NCBI GenBank assembly: GCA_001790855.1 | Contig: MGDH01000011.1 | Span: forward strand, 124,001-188,000 | DNA from: Candidatus Schekmanbacteria bacterium RIFCSPLOWO2_02_FULL_38_14 | GTDB taxonomy: Bacteria; Schekmanbacteria; GWA2-38-11 | Reading direction: 5' to 3' | DNA: 64,000 bases | Part shown: piece by piece, positions 51,944 to 60,775 of the stretch | Position numbering within the stretch: the stretch's first letter is position 1 | Layout: each line of letters begins with the position of its first letter | Notes under the pieces: model-generated | Databases searched by the model: none | Told to the model about the DNA's origin: nothing | The model's input: only the letters and a program-made list of their open reading frames with translations | Program-made: the position numbers and the translations under genes

Positions 51944-53326
51944 TTATTGAAGCTTTTTAATTATTTTATCTGCTGCTTCATACCCCATTTTCATAGCAAT
52001 ATGGGTATTGATATACTGAAATTTTCCCTGCCTTCCTGCAGTTTCAAAATTCATAAGGGATGATGTTGTGGAGAGGAGAGTATCTAAAATTAATTCATAG
52101 TTCAGGCTATATAGCGGATATGCATGTTCTGCCCTGAATACGTAAGATTCCAGGATTTCATCTCTTTTCAGAATACTTTCTTTTTCTAAATCACTTATCA
52201 CTGCTTCAATTGCATATGTCTCATCTTGCCAGTATCTATCCTCTGTTCCGCAGCTTATTTCTGCTACAAGAATTGTAGAACCTTTGGGCTTTATATCAAT
52301 AGCAAACTGCGCCTGGTCAGTTATGCGGTTAAAAGAATGATTCCTGAAATACATAAATGATGAAAGCAAAACCTTAGGCCTTTTTACTACTAAACCAACA
52401 AAAACAAGCGCCCTGAATCTAAGTCCTTTAGCAGCCTCAATAATTCCGTTTTCAAAACATGGATAAGTGCGCATAACTGTTTCATTTACAGGAATTGTTG
52501 ATATAACTCCGTCAACAGGAATCTCTCTTTTGGCACTATTTTTATCCTTGACCTCAACAGACCTTACTCTGTTTCCATCCCTGTTAATCCTAATAACTTC
52601 ACTATCAAGATAGACAGCCCCGCCTAACTTCTGAATCTCCTCTGCAATTCTTTCTACAATTAGTGAAAATCCCTTCTTGGTTGTGTATAAATCCCCTTCA
52701 ACTTTTTCAACATAGTTATCTGTTTTTATATTTTTCTTTAAATGGGATTTAATTGGAGCAAAAATCTTATCAACTATCTCCAGCATATTTAACCTTGGAA
52801 TCCTTTGCCGGGCAAAGTTTGGTGAAAACTCAGAAGGAGAAACACCCCATACCCGTTCAATGTAACTTTTAAAAAATATTTCATAAATTACTTTACCATA
52901 TTCCCTCATCAATACAGTTTCTGAGTTCTCAACTTTTGGTTTCCAGAATGGACCTTTTATTAAATTCCATGAAAGGCTTATCAAAGCCCTGATGACAGTT
53001 TTTACTGGAAGTTTGAGGAAGACTTCTGCGGTAGAGAGTGGAAATTTAAAATAATTATTCAAAAAACGTATTGTAATTGTTCTTTGAAAACTGATTAAAT
53101 CATCTCCCATTATTGATTTTATATCATTTAAAATCTCAGTATCAGTTGTATGGAAAACATGCGGTCCATATTCATAGATATTCCCGTTAATTGCTACTCC
53201 TCCTGCAAGACCTCCAACACGTGTCAGCTTTTCAATAACCTGAACTTCATAACCTTTCCTTGCAAGTCTCAAGCCTGCAGCAAGTCCTGTACACCCGCCA
53301 CCAAGAACAGCTATTTTTTTCGGCAA
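51944..53326 (-). CDS. UDP-galactopyranose mutase-like FAD protein
   Basis: The 460-residue protein starts at TTG, supported by AGGAG 8 bases upstream. The N-terminus is a dinucleotide-binding motif (VLGGGCTGLAAGLRLARKG), then EKLTRVGGLAGG and YGPHVFHTTDTEI; the last motif is diagnostic of the UGM/PpoX-like flavoprotein group. RVWGVSPSEFSPNFARQRIP near 155 and the C-terminal FETAGRQGKFQYINTHIAMK match UGM-type family members in glycan clusters. It may isomerise a nucleotide sugar or oxidise a lipid-linked intermediate. Its strict UGM activity is unproven. A second, more distant paralogue is encoded three genes upstream. Confidence 0.82.
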   Translation of the reverse strand: MPKKIAVLGGGCTGLAAGLRLARKGYEVQVIEKLTRVGGLAGGVAINGNIYEYGPHVFHTTDTEILNDIKSIMGDDLISFQRTITIRFLNNYFKFPLSTAEVFLKLPVKTVIRALISLSWNLIKGPFWKPKVENSETVLMREYGKVIYEIFFKSYIERVWGVSPSEFSPNFARQRIPRLNMLEIVDKIFAPIKSHLKKNIKTDNYVEKVEGDLYTTKKGFSLIVERIAEEIQKLGGAVYLDSEVIRINRDGNRVRSVEVKDKNSAKREIPVDGVISTIPVNETVMRTYPCFENGIIEAAKGLRFRALVFVGLVVKRPKVLLSSFMYFRNHSFNRITDQAQFAIDIKPKGSTILVAEISCGTEDRYWQDETYAIEAVISDLEKESILKRDEILESYVFRAEHAYPLYSLNYELILDTLLSTTSSLMNFETAGRQGKFQYINTHIAMKMGYEAADKIIKKLQ

Positions 53327-53342
53327 CTAACTTACTCCTGTT

Positions 53343-54455
53343 TTAACAGTGCAGCCTTCCAAATTCTTTTATCCTGTCAACAATCTTCTCAACATCTGCT
53401 TCCTTCAAACCCGGATGTATCGGGATGTTCAAAGCGTTCTCACTCAGAAGCTCACAGTTTGGCAGTCTGACATTTGATTTGTAAATTTTATTGAGATGAA
53501 GAGGATGGAAACGAAGGCTTGTGTAAATCCCGTTATCAAATAAATATTTTGCAAGCATATCACGTTTGTCATTATTCAATCTGATGCAGTAAGTGAAATA
53601 TGAGTGCTGCTCATTTCTTTCTGGGTCAACAGGAATGTTCAGCCATCCAAGACTGCTGAATTCTTTCCGATAAATTTCCCATATTTTTTTTCTGTAAGCC
53701 TGATGTTTGTCCAATTTTCCAAGCTGTGCTAACCCTATTGATGCGCTTATATCATCAGGAATAACCTTTGGAAAAAAATCAACAACATCATATTCCCACC
53801 ACCTGTTCTTTGTAGCAGAACTTTCAAAACCTGATTTTCCTATACCACAATACCTGAGTAATTTTGACTTTTTTATAAATTCAGGATGAGTTGATGTAAT
53901 TCCTCCTGCCTCGCCAATGCTTAAATTTTTGACAGCGTCAAAGCTGTATATTCCAATATCTCCAATGCTTCCACAGTAGCGGTCATTTATTTTTGAATCA
54001 ATTGCATGTGCTGCATCTTCAATAATAGGAACTCCGAAAACTTTAAATGAATCAACATCCACAGGTTTTCCTGCGTAATGGACTATCATTATAGCCTTTG
54101 TTTTGCTTGTTATATGGGGTCTGGCCAGTTCAGGAGTTATATTATGTGTTCTTAAATCCACATCACAGAAAACAGGCTTGCATCCGTTTAATACTACTGA
54201 ATGTCCGCAGGCAATCCATGTAAAGGAAGGAATAATTACTTCAGAACCCGGTTCTAAATTGAGCAGTTTCACAGCAAGAAGAAGGCTGTTTGACCCACTG
54301 TTAAGCATTACAAAATCCATAAGACCCAATCTTTTGGCAATCCGCTCTTCAAAGAGAGAGGTTTTTTTCCCAATACCAAGCCATTGGTTTTCTATACTTG
54401 TCCTTATCTCCTCAAGTTCCTCAATACCAACCTTTGAGCCAAACAAAGAAATCAT
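53343..54455 (-). CDS. DegT/DnrJ/EryC1/StrS sugar aminotransferase
   Basis: The 370-residue protein begins at the ATG at 54455, 5 bases after GGAGG; a longer frame from TTG has no such site. Fold-type I PLP features: MLNSGSNSLLLAVKLL near 48, IIPSFTWIACGHSVV near 75, IEDAAHAIDSK near 150 and the PLP lysine in YSFDAVKNLSIGEAGGI near 180. It installs an amino group on a nucleotide-linked ketosugar. The GNAT acetyltransferase encoded just upstream (12-base gap) would then acylate that amine, a common pair in O-antigen and S-layer glycan clusters. Confidence 0.93.
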   Translation of the reverse strand: MISLFGSKVGIEELEEIRTSIENQWLGIGKKTSLFEERIAKRLGLMDFVMLNSGSNSLLLAVKLLNLEPGSEVIIPSFTWIACGHSVVLNGCKPVFCDVDLRTHNITPELARPHITSKTKAIMIVHYAGKPVDVDSFKVFGVPIIEDAAHAIDSKINDRYCGSIGDIGIYSFDAVKNLSIGEAGGITSTHPEFIKKSKLLRYCGIGKSGFESSATKNRWWEYDVVDFFPKVIPDDISASIGLAQLGKLDKHQAYRKKIWEIYRKEFSSLGWLNIPVDPERNEQHSYFTYCIRLNNDKRDMLAKYLFDNGIYTSLRFHPLHLNKIYKSNVRLPNCELLSENALNIPIHPGLKEADVEKIVDRIKEFGRLHC

Positions 54456-54466
54456 TTTTTCCTCCA

Positions 54467-55000
54467 TTATGCATTTTTGCAAACAATATCTATTTTACAA
54501 CGGTCAAAATTTTTCATGTCAAGTTCCAAAAAATGGTAATCTTCACTGGAATATTTTTTGCTGAAACTATTTTTAAGATACCACTCATAGGCAATCTTGT
54601 TGCTCTGTAAGACCTTAAGAAAAACTTTGTCAATTCCTATCTCAAGAATATAACTGCACATAATCTTCATAGCTTTAGACATAATTCCGCTCTTTGCAAA
54701 ACTATCATTCCCAAGTATTATATTATAAACATCAGCGCCTTCAGGTGTTACCTTAAAACCCATACATCCAATAAGTGTCATATTGTATTCTACTGCAAAC
54801 AGAAAGTTATTGGAATCATTTAAATATTTTTCAAACCATATTTGCTGCATCTCAGCATTTATTTCATCTTTAAAAAAGAAATAGTCTCTGTTTTTATTTT
54901 TCCATTGACGGAGCATATTCTGGTCTTTCTGCTCTATGTTTCTAAGCACAAGTGAACTATCTGAGTTTTCTGAAATTACAATATTATCTTTCAAAATCAC
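54467..55000 (-). CDS. GNAT-family N-acetyltransferase
   Basis: The 177-residue protein has GNAT fold elements: LVLRNIEQKDQNMLRQWKN at the start, NMTLIGCMGFKV near 73, the acetyl-CoA loop region NDSFAKSGIMSKAMKIMCSYI near 98, and KVLQSNKIAYEWYLKNSFSK near 130. It belongs to the RimJ/PseH-like group that acetylates amino sugars. It starts at GTG overlapping the stop of the upstream flavoprotein gene by 4 bases (GTGA) and carries the ribosome-binding site of the aminotransferase near its stop, so all three are tightly coupled. Confidence 0.85.
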   Translation of the reverse strand: MILKDNIVISENSDSSLVLRNIEQKDQNMLRQWKNKNRDYFFFKDEINAEMQQIWFEKYLNDSNNFLFAVEYNMTLIGCMGFKVTPEGADVYNIILGNDSFAKSGIMSKAMKIMCSYILEIGIDKVFLKVLQSNKIAYEWYLKNSFSKKYSSEDYHFLELDMKNFDRCKIDIVCKNA

Positions 55001-56313
55001 TCTCCGGCTATTTGATTAACTGCATCTCTGCCTTGTATAATTGCATCTTCCATAGACGAATATTCCCAGCTTCCGTATCTGCCAATTGAAAATATACTGT
55101 TCTGCTTTAAAAATTCATGAATCTCTTTTGTTAACTTTTCATGCTCGCTATTATAAATTACATAAGCATATTCAATATTTAAAACTTTTTTTTCTATTAT
55201 CTCGGATTCATCTTTTATTACTCTAATATCAATCAAACCATTAATTACGTCATTACGTACCTTTTCCTCATCTATTTTCCTTTCTCTTCTATAGGAAACT
55301 TCGCAGTAAAGTGAACTTTCACCCTTCGGAGCCATGTGTTGTGAAAAATTAGAAAAATATCCAAACCTGTAAAACGGATATATCTCTTCAGGCACATACA
55401 CCCAGTGTTTTAAAGAATCATTTCTTTTAATTCCAAGGTTAATTATCAATACCGAGTTATGCTCCAAAGATTCAGCATAATTATTAATTCTTTTTGGAGG
55501 ATTAATAGTTATTCTTATTAATTCCTTTAGAGGAATTGTAGAAATTAAAACATCATATTTAATCTCTTCTTTGTTACTAAATCTTAGAACTTTATTTTTT
55601 AGATCAATTTCATTTACCTCCATACCTAACCTTATTTTTTTAACTTTTTTTTCAAAGGCATCAGGAAGTGTCTGAATCCCTCCTGTTTTAGGATATAGGA
55701 AGGTCACATTATATCCATAATCTTTTTTTTTGTTCTCTCCTGTCTCATTCACAATATCTTCAGCCCTTGGAACAGGGATATATTTATCAACCCATTTGCA
55801 GGAAATCTCTTTCAAATCCCTACCCCAGAGCTTTCTGTTAAAAGGCACCATGAAGTGTCGGGCTATTCCCTTTCCAAACCTCCCCAAAATCCAGTCTTCA
55901 AAATTAGCGAACTCATCGTTTCTTTTGTGCTGATTGTCGGCATTGGCTTTGTAGAATTCATATAAACACTCATTTCCTACCTTTTCAGGAAGGGAATCAA
56001 GATTGGCCTGAAAAGGGTATCTGATATATCTGTTTCTTAAATAAATCCATGCATCTCTTTTGCAAAGATTAAGATTATCTCCCAAAAGTCTCTCTATTAG
56101 CGTTCTGGTATATTCATTTTTCAGATGAAGCAAATGCCCTGAATTGTCAAAAGAAAATCCATTTATTACTTCTGTCCTGCAAAGCCCTCCTGCTTTCATT
56201 TCTTTTTCAAAAATCTCGTAGTCTACGTTCTTTAATTTATTTTTTTCTCTCTCAATATGAAATGCTGCGCTTAACCCTGCAAGACCAGCACCAAGAATTA
56301 CGATTTTTTTCAT
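54997..56313 (-). CDS. FAD-dependent oxidoreductase of the PpoX/UGM-like group
   Basis: The 438-residue protein has the dinucleotide motif VILGAGLAGLSAAFHIE at the start, EKEMKAGGLCRTEVINGFSFDNSGHLLHL near 40, IRYPFQANLDSLP near 102, GRFGKGIARHFMVPFNRKLWG near 140 and an FAD-binding end IFSIGRYGSWEYSSMEDAIIQGRDAV near 408. These are features of the amine-oxidase/UGM-like flavoproteins found in surface-polysaccharide loci. It is the first gene of the cluster and has a paralogue three genes downstream. The substrate is unknown. Its GTGA overlap with the GNAT gene ties it to sugar N-acylation. Confidence 0.82.
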   Translation of the reverse strand: MKKIVILGAGLAGLSAAFHIEREKNKLKNVDYEIFEKEMKAGGLCRTEVINGFSFDNSGHLLHLKNEYTRTLIERLLGDNLNLCKRDAWIYLRNRYIRYPFQANLDSLPEKVGNECLYEFYKANADNQHKRNDEFANFEDWILGRFGKGIARHFMVPFNRKLWGRDLKEISCKWVDKYIPVPRAEDIVNETGENKKKDYGYNVTFLYPKTGGIQTLPDAFEKKVKKIRLGMEVNEIDLKNKVLRFSNKEEIKYDVLISTIPLKELIRITINPPKRINNYAESLEHNSVLIINLGIKRNDSLKHWVYVPEEIYPFYRFGYFSNFSQHMAPKGESSLYCEVSYRRERKIDEEKVRNDVINGLIDIRVIKDESEIIEKKVLNIEYAYVIYNSEHEKLTKEIHEFLKQNSIFSIGRYGSWEYSSMEDAIIQGRDAVNQIAGE

Positions 56314-56484
56314 ATTTTTTATATTTCCCCGCTATGCATTTTCAATCAAGAGATAATGACACGTTTTGCATAATATTTTTCAGCAAGTTATTCAACATCT
56401 ATAAAATTTTTTTAATTATCTCAAGCAATATTTTAATTGACTTTTCGAAGAAGCTAATTTAGATAACAAATGCTTTTTATGGTT

Positions 56485-56557
<73 letters not shown>

Positions 56558-56772
56558 TTTTAATTTTCAGTTTCTCTTCCTTGACCAATCCTTACCCAAA
56601 ACTATAGTGAATAGCAGGGGGGGTAAGCAATATGTCGTTTATATCATTACCCTACCACTCAACTCACTATATCTGGTTAACATTTTTTCAAAATTTTTCA
56701 CAGAAATCTCTCATAGACTTATTGACAGAAAATAAACTAACATGTTAATATTCAATTTAAAAGGAGTCTTTT

Positions 56773-56964
56773 ATGGTCAAATGGAGCAAATTTCTCCTTA
56801 TCATAGGGTTCATAAGTCTGGCAATAGGCATGCTTAAAGGATTTCTGATTCATCCCTTTGTGGATATCCAATGGTTCACTCCCAAGACATATCTTTACTT
56901 TTCCAATACTGCTGCATTCTTTGCAATAGCATTGATGCTGTTGGAAATCCTCAAAAAAAAATAG
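56773..56964 (+). CDS. Small two-helix membrane protein of unknown function
   Basis: The 63-residue protein has two hydrophobic helices (about 5-28 and 40-60) separated by HPFVDIQWFTPKTY, and ends with KKK. AAAAGGAG precedes the ATG, and TTGACA at 56722-56727 with TTAATA 17 bases later is a fair promoter, so I regard it as a real gene. No named family is recognised. It is transcribed alone, just after tRNA-Phe. Confidence 0.75.
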   Translation: MVKWSKFLLIIGFISLAIGMLKGFLIHPFVDIQWFTPKTYLYFSNTAAFFAIALMLLEILKKK

Positions 56965-57040
56965 TTTCAAATCTCCTATAATCAGGTTCCGGGCAATCAA
57001 CAATTAGAAAAGAGGAATCTTTTTTATTTTCTCAAAATCC

Positions 57041-57088
57041 TTGACATATTTTTTCTGATAGAATATATGAATATGTATTCATATATTC
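57041..57088 (+). promoter_or_regulatory. Promoter with ArsR/SmtB-type 12-2-12 operator before the CydDC-like genes
   Basis: TTGACA (57041-57046) is followed after 12 bases by TAGAAT (57059-57064). A perfect inverted repeat with 13-base arms, GAATATATGAATA (57061-57073) and TATTCATATATTC (57076-57088), with a two-base centre, overlaps that -10 box. The core TGAA-N6-TTCA with flanking ATAT has the size and spacing of the 12-2-12 operators bound by ArsR/SmtB-family repressors. A bound dimer would occlude the promoter. No ArsR-family gene is in the window. Confidence 0.6.
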
Positions 57089-57181
57089 ATATATTTAATA
57101 ATCTTTAAAATTCAAATGATAGTTAAAAAATTTACAATATCTTCATATTTTGTTCATACTTTTAAAAAAATTAGTTCTTAC

Positions 57182-57207
57182 TATAATATGAACATCTATT
57201 CTGATAT
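57182..57207 (+). promoter_or_regulatory. Second -10 box and degenerate ArsR-type site
   Basis: TATAAT (57182-57187) lacks a good -35 partner. It abuts ATATGAACATCTATTCTGAT (57186-57205), an imperfect dyad with TGAA-N6-TTCT, the same spacing as the perfect site 118 bases upstream. It lies about 30 bases before the ATG of the first ABC gene. It may be a second operator copy; its symmetry is poor, so confidence is limited. Confidence 0.4.
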
Positions 57208-57234
57208 TAAATTCCTAAAATGAGGTAAAAAGTT

Positions 57235-58986
57235 ATGAGTCAGAGAGACAGCGTATTCACATTGGGAAAAGCTTCAAAGGAATGGATAGTTTGGGCAATA
57301 ACAGCAAACCTCTTTATTGCTGCTGCCACAGTAGTATTCATTGACCGTGTTGGTTTTTTAATAGATTCTCTCATTGCAAAAGTTCTTACGACAGATATTT
57401 TTACTATTACAGTAGCAATAATGTTCCTAGCCCTTGTCAGCAGGATAATTTTTTCATGGATTGCAAACAAAGCAGTCTATAAAATTTCCTCAAAGGTAAA
57501 ACTTGCAGCCAGAGATAAAATCTACGCAAAAATACTTGACCTTGAACTTGAATACAGGGATGTTAAAAAAACTGGCAGCATTGCTACCACTACTGTTGAG
57601 GGTGTTGAGCAACTGGAAAGTATCTTCGGGCTTGTAATTCCTCAGGCTTTTCTAAGTCTCCTTGTTCCTCTCGGCCTTTACTTATATCTGCGCGGAATAA
57701 ATAAATCTATTTCTCTAACGCTTCTTGCTCTTGTCGTTTTTATTCCAATAAGCATTATGATGGTCAGAGCCTGGATAAAAAGAGTATCTAAAGCCCACTG
57801 GTTTTCCTACGAAAATCTCCACGCTTATTATCTTGACTCTTTGCAGGGTATTACAACATTAAAAACCTTTGGTTTGGTTGATAAACGTACAGAAGAGATT
57901 GGAAAAAGGAGTGAGAATTTCCGCATCAGGACAATGAAACTCCTTCAGACCAACCTTGCATCAAACCTTGTAATGGACATTATTGCAATGTCCGGTACGG
58001 CAGTTGGCATAATGCTCGCTGTCCGTTATGCGCAGTCCGGGGCAATTACCGCCGGCGCTGCAACAATAGTTGTTTTGGTTGCGTATGAATTCTTTCGTCC
58101 CTTGCGACTTTTAGGTTCGTACACGCATATTGCAATGCAGGGAATTGCGGCAACAAAATCTATTTTTGAGCTTCTGAATAAAGAGCCAAGCAAGCACGCA
58201 ATCAGCCGTTCAAACGCTAAAGAAAAACTTGACGGAAACCTTGATATAGTTTTCAAGGATGTGGTTTTTTCATACAGGGAAGATAGAAATCCTGTTTTAA
58301 AAGGCGTTAATTTTGAGTTAAAGACAGGACAGATTACAGCCCTTGTTGGAGAAAGCGGTAGTGGTAAAAGCACTGTCGCCAATTTGATTGCAAGATTTTA
58401 TGAGCCAGGCGGCGGAAAAATCACTATTGGAGGAAAACCGCTGTACACAATAGATCCAATAGAAATCCGCAAAAAGATTTCAATGGTATCACAGAGAACT
58501 TATCTTTTTCACGGGTCAATTCGTGAAAACCTTCTCATTGCAAAACCTGATGCAACTGATGATGAGCTCTATGAAACCTGCAGGAAAGCAGGTATACTCG
58601 ATTTTGTAAATTCACTGCCGCAAAAACTTGATGCCTCTCTTGTTGAACAGGCAAAGAACCTTTCAAGCGGACAGATTCAGCGCATTTCTATTGCCAGAGC
58701 ATTGCTAAAAAACGCTCCCATACTTATCCTTGATGAGCCAACATCAAATGTTGATGCTGAAAATGAAGATAAAATTCAGGCAACGCTTCACGAAATCGCA
58801 AAAATAAAAACCACGCTGGTTATATCTCACAGATTAAGAACAGTCCGTGACGCTGATAAAATAATCACCCTTAAAGAAGGTAAAGTGGCTGAAACCGGAA
58901 CTCACAAGGATCTTCTGGATAAACAAGGAGTCTATGCAAATCTTATAAGAACTCAGAACAAGTATGAACCAGCAAACATACATTAG
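57235..58986 (+). CDS. ABC transporter permease/ATPase, CydD-like half
   Basis: The 583-residue protein fuses six transmembrane helices (about 15-310) to a nucleotide-binding domain (about 340-575). The TM part has the CydD-like string GSIATTTVEGVEQLESIFGL, then LDSLQGITTLKTFGL. The ATPase has Walker A GESGSGKST, signature LSSGQIQRISIARAL (Ser for the usual first Gly), Walker B ILILDEPTSNVD and switch His in VISHRLRT. CydDC exports cysteine or glutathione to the periplasm in E. coli. No cydAB is nearby, so the substrate may differ. The gene lies behind an ArsR-type operator and pairs with the next gene. Confidence 0.85.
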   Translation: MSQRDSVFTLGKASKEWIVWAITANLFIAAATVVFIDRVGFLIDSLIAKVLTTDIFTITVAIMFLALVSRIIFSWIANKAVYKISSKVKLAARDKIYAKILDLELEYRDVKKTGSIATTTVEGVEQLESIFGLVIPQAFLSLLVPLGLYLYLRGINKSISLTLLALVVFIPISIMMVRAWIKRVSKAHWFSYENLHAYYLDSLQGITTLKTFGLVDKRTEEIGKRSENFRIRTMKLLQTNLASNLVMDIIAMSGTAVGIMLAVRYAQSGAITAGAATIVVLVAYEFFRPLRLLGSYTHIAMQGIAATKSIFELLNKEPSKHAISRSNAKEKLDGNLDIVFKDVVFSYREDRNPVLKGVNFELKTGQITALVGESGSGKSTVANLIARFYEPGGGKITIGGKPLYTIDPIEIRKKISMVSQRTYLFHGSIRENLLIAKPDATDDELYETCRKAGILDFVNSLPQKLDASLVEQAKNLSSGQIQRISIARALLKNAPILILDEPTSNVDAENEDKIQATLHEIAKIKTTLVISHRLRTVRDADKIITLKEGKVAETGTHKDLLDKQGVYANLIRTQNKYEPANIH

Positions 58987-59035
58987 ATAAACTAATGGCT
59001 GACAACTTATAACTAATAACTTTTAGGGTTAATTT

Positions 59036-60775
59036 ATGGATTCAAAAAACAAAGATGTTTCAATGTCCCGTTTTCATATTGTTATACGATTGTTCAAGAT
59101 GGTTAAACGTGTCCGCGGAATAATGCTCTTTGCTATTTTCTTTGGAATTCTAAACCATCTTTCAAACATTGCTTTGCTGACATGGGGTGCATGGCTTGTG
59201 TCTTCTTTCATAATACCTGACGCAACGCCTCCAAGCACATTTTCCATTGTTCTTCTTTTTATTTTTGGAGTAACCAAAGGAGTCAGCGCCTATGTGGAAC
59301 AGCTTGGAAACCACGAGGTTGCGTTCCGATTGCTTGCCCACTTAAGAACACAATTCTACAAGCAGATAGAACCTCTTGTTCCGGCAAAACTGCTTGATAA
59401 ACGAAGCGGAGATGTCATTTCAAGAATTGGCGGAGACATTGAAATAATAGAAGTGTTTTTTGCCCATACTATCTCTCCTATTGCAATTGCAGCAAGTGTC
59501 TCAATTGCAGTTTTAATTTTTCTTGGAATGTGGTGGTGGGTTCTGCCTGTTGTTATCTTCCCTTTCCAGTTCATATTAGGCGTCGTAGTTCCTCTATCAT
59601 GGGAGCGTTATGTCAGGACAACCGGGCAGACACTCCGTGCCACTCTTGGAGAAACCAATGCATATCTCACAGATTCCCTGCAGGGTCTTGAAACCATTCT
59701 GCTTTTTAATCAGGGGAAAAAACGCAGAGAGGAAATTAATAAAAGAGGAACTTTTTTAAATAGCCTAAAGAGTTCCCATTCATCAAGACAGGGATGGTTG
59801 CTTGGGTTTGTCAATGGAATGATTCTTCTTGCAAACATTACTATTATAGTTGTCGCTGTCAAAGGGTATTTGGGAAATAACCTTGATTTACAGGGGGTAA
59901 TTACTGTAACTGCAGCATCAGTGAGCGCCTTTGTACCTCTGTTTTCTGTTGCTGTTCTTTCACATTACCTGACTGAGTCTTTCGCTGCAGCAGAAAGACT
60001 TTTTAAGATGATTGATGAAAAGCCTGCTGTTATTGATTCACCAACCTGTACCAGAGAATTGCCAAAACGTTTTGACATCAGTTTTAAAAATCTTTCATTC
60101 AAATATAATGAAAATGGTGGACCTCTTGTTCTTGATAACTTCAACCTCTCAATACCGCAGGGAAAATCCATAGCTTTGATTGGAGAAAGCGGCAGCGGCA
60201 AGAGTACAATTCTCCGTTTGATGATGAGATTCTGGGATTTTAAGGATGGAGAAATTTTGATTGGTGAAAAGAATATAAAGGATATCTGCCAGGAGTCTAT
60301 TTATGGCATGATGGCGCTTGTTGCACAGGATTCACATCTTTTTGATACAACAATTAAGGAAAATATCGCTCTCGGCAAGCCAGACGCTTCAATGGATGAA
60401 ATCATAGAAAGCGCAAAAAGAGCAAGCATCCATGATTTTATCATGACCCTTCCAAGCAAATATGAAACTTCAATAGGAGAACTTGGAGATAAACTCTCAG
60501 GAGGAGAGCGCCAGCGAATTGTAATAAGCAGGGTTCTTTTAAAGAATCCACCAATACTTCTCTTTGATGAACCAACTTCTAATCTCGACTCTTTCAATGA
60601 AAATGCAATTCAGGAGACATTAAATAATGTCAGCAAGGACAAAACTGTTATAATCGTGACTCACAGGCTCTCGCTCCTTGCAAACGTGGATAAGGCGTAC
60701 CGCCTTGTAGACGGAAAGCTGGTAGAGGTTGGCGTTGGAAACAATGCAGGGAAAACTGCTACTGCTTCCTGTTAG
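59036..60775 (+). CDS. ABC transporter permease/ATPase, CydC-like half
   Basis: The 579-residue protein has six transmembrane helices and an ATPase domain (about 350-570) with Walker A GESGSGKST, signature LSGGERQRIVISRVL, Walker B ILLFDEPTSNLD and the switch histidine in IVTHRLSL. The coupling region EVAFRLLAHLRTQFYKQIEPLVPAKLLDKRSGDVIS (split near residue 105) is characteristic of CydC. It forms a heterodimer with the preceding gene product, 49 bases away. Its final four bases overlap the stop end of the convergent lipoprotein gene. Confidence 0.85.
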   Translation: MDSKNKDVSMSRFHIVIRLFKMVKRVRGIMLFAIFFGILNHLSNIALLTWGAWLVSSFIIPDATPPSTFSIVLLFIFGVTKGVSAYVEQLGNHEVAFRLLAHLRTQFYKQIEPLVPAKLLDKRSGDVISRIGGDIEIIEVFFAHTISPIAIAASVSIAVLIFLGMWWWVLPVVIFPFQFILGVVVPLSWERYVRTTGQTLRATLGETNAYLTDSLQGLETILLFNQGKKRREEINKRGTFLNSLKSSHSSRQGWLLGFVNGMILLANITIIVVAVKGYLGNNLDLQGVITVTAASVSAFVPLFSVAVLSHYLTESFAAAERLFKMIDEKPAVIDSPTCTRELPKRFDISFKNLSFKYNENGGPLVLDNFNLSIPQGKSIALIGESGSGKSTILRLMMRFWDFKDGEILIGEKNIKDICQESIYGMMALVAQDSHLFDTTIKENIALGKPDASMDEIIESAKRASIHDFIMTLPSKYETSIGELGDKLSGGERQRIVISRVLLKNPPILLFDEPTSNLDSFNENAIQETLNNVSKDKTVIIVTHRLSLLANVDKAYRLVDGKLVEVGVGNNAGKTATASC

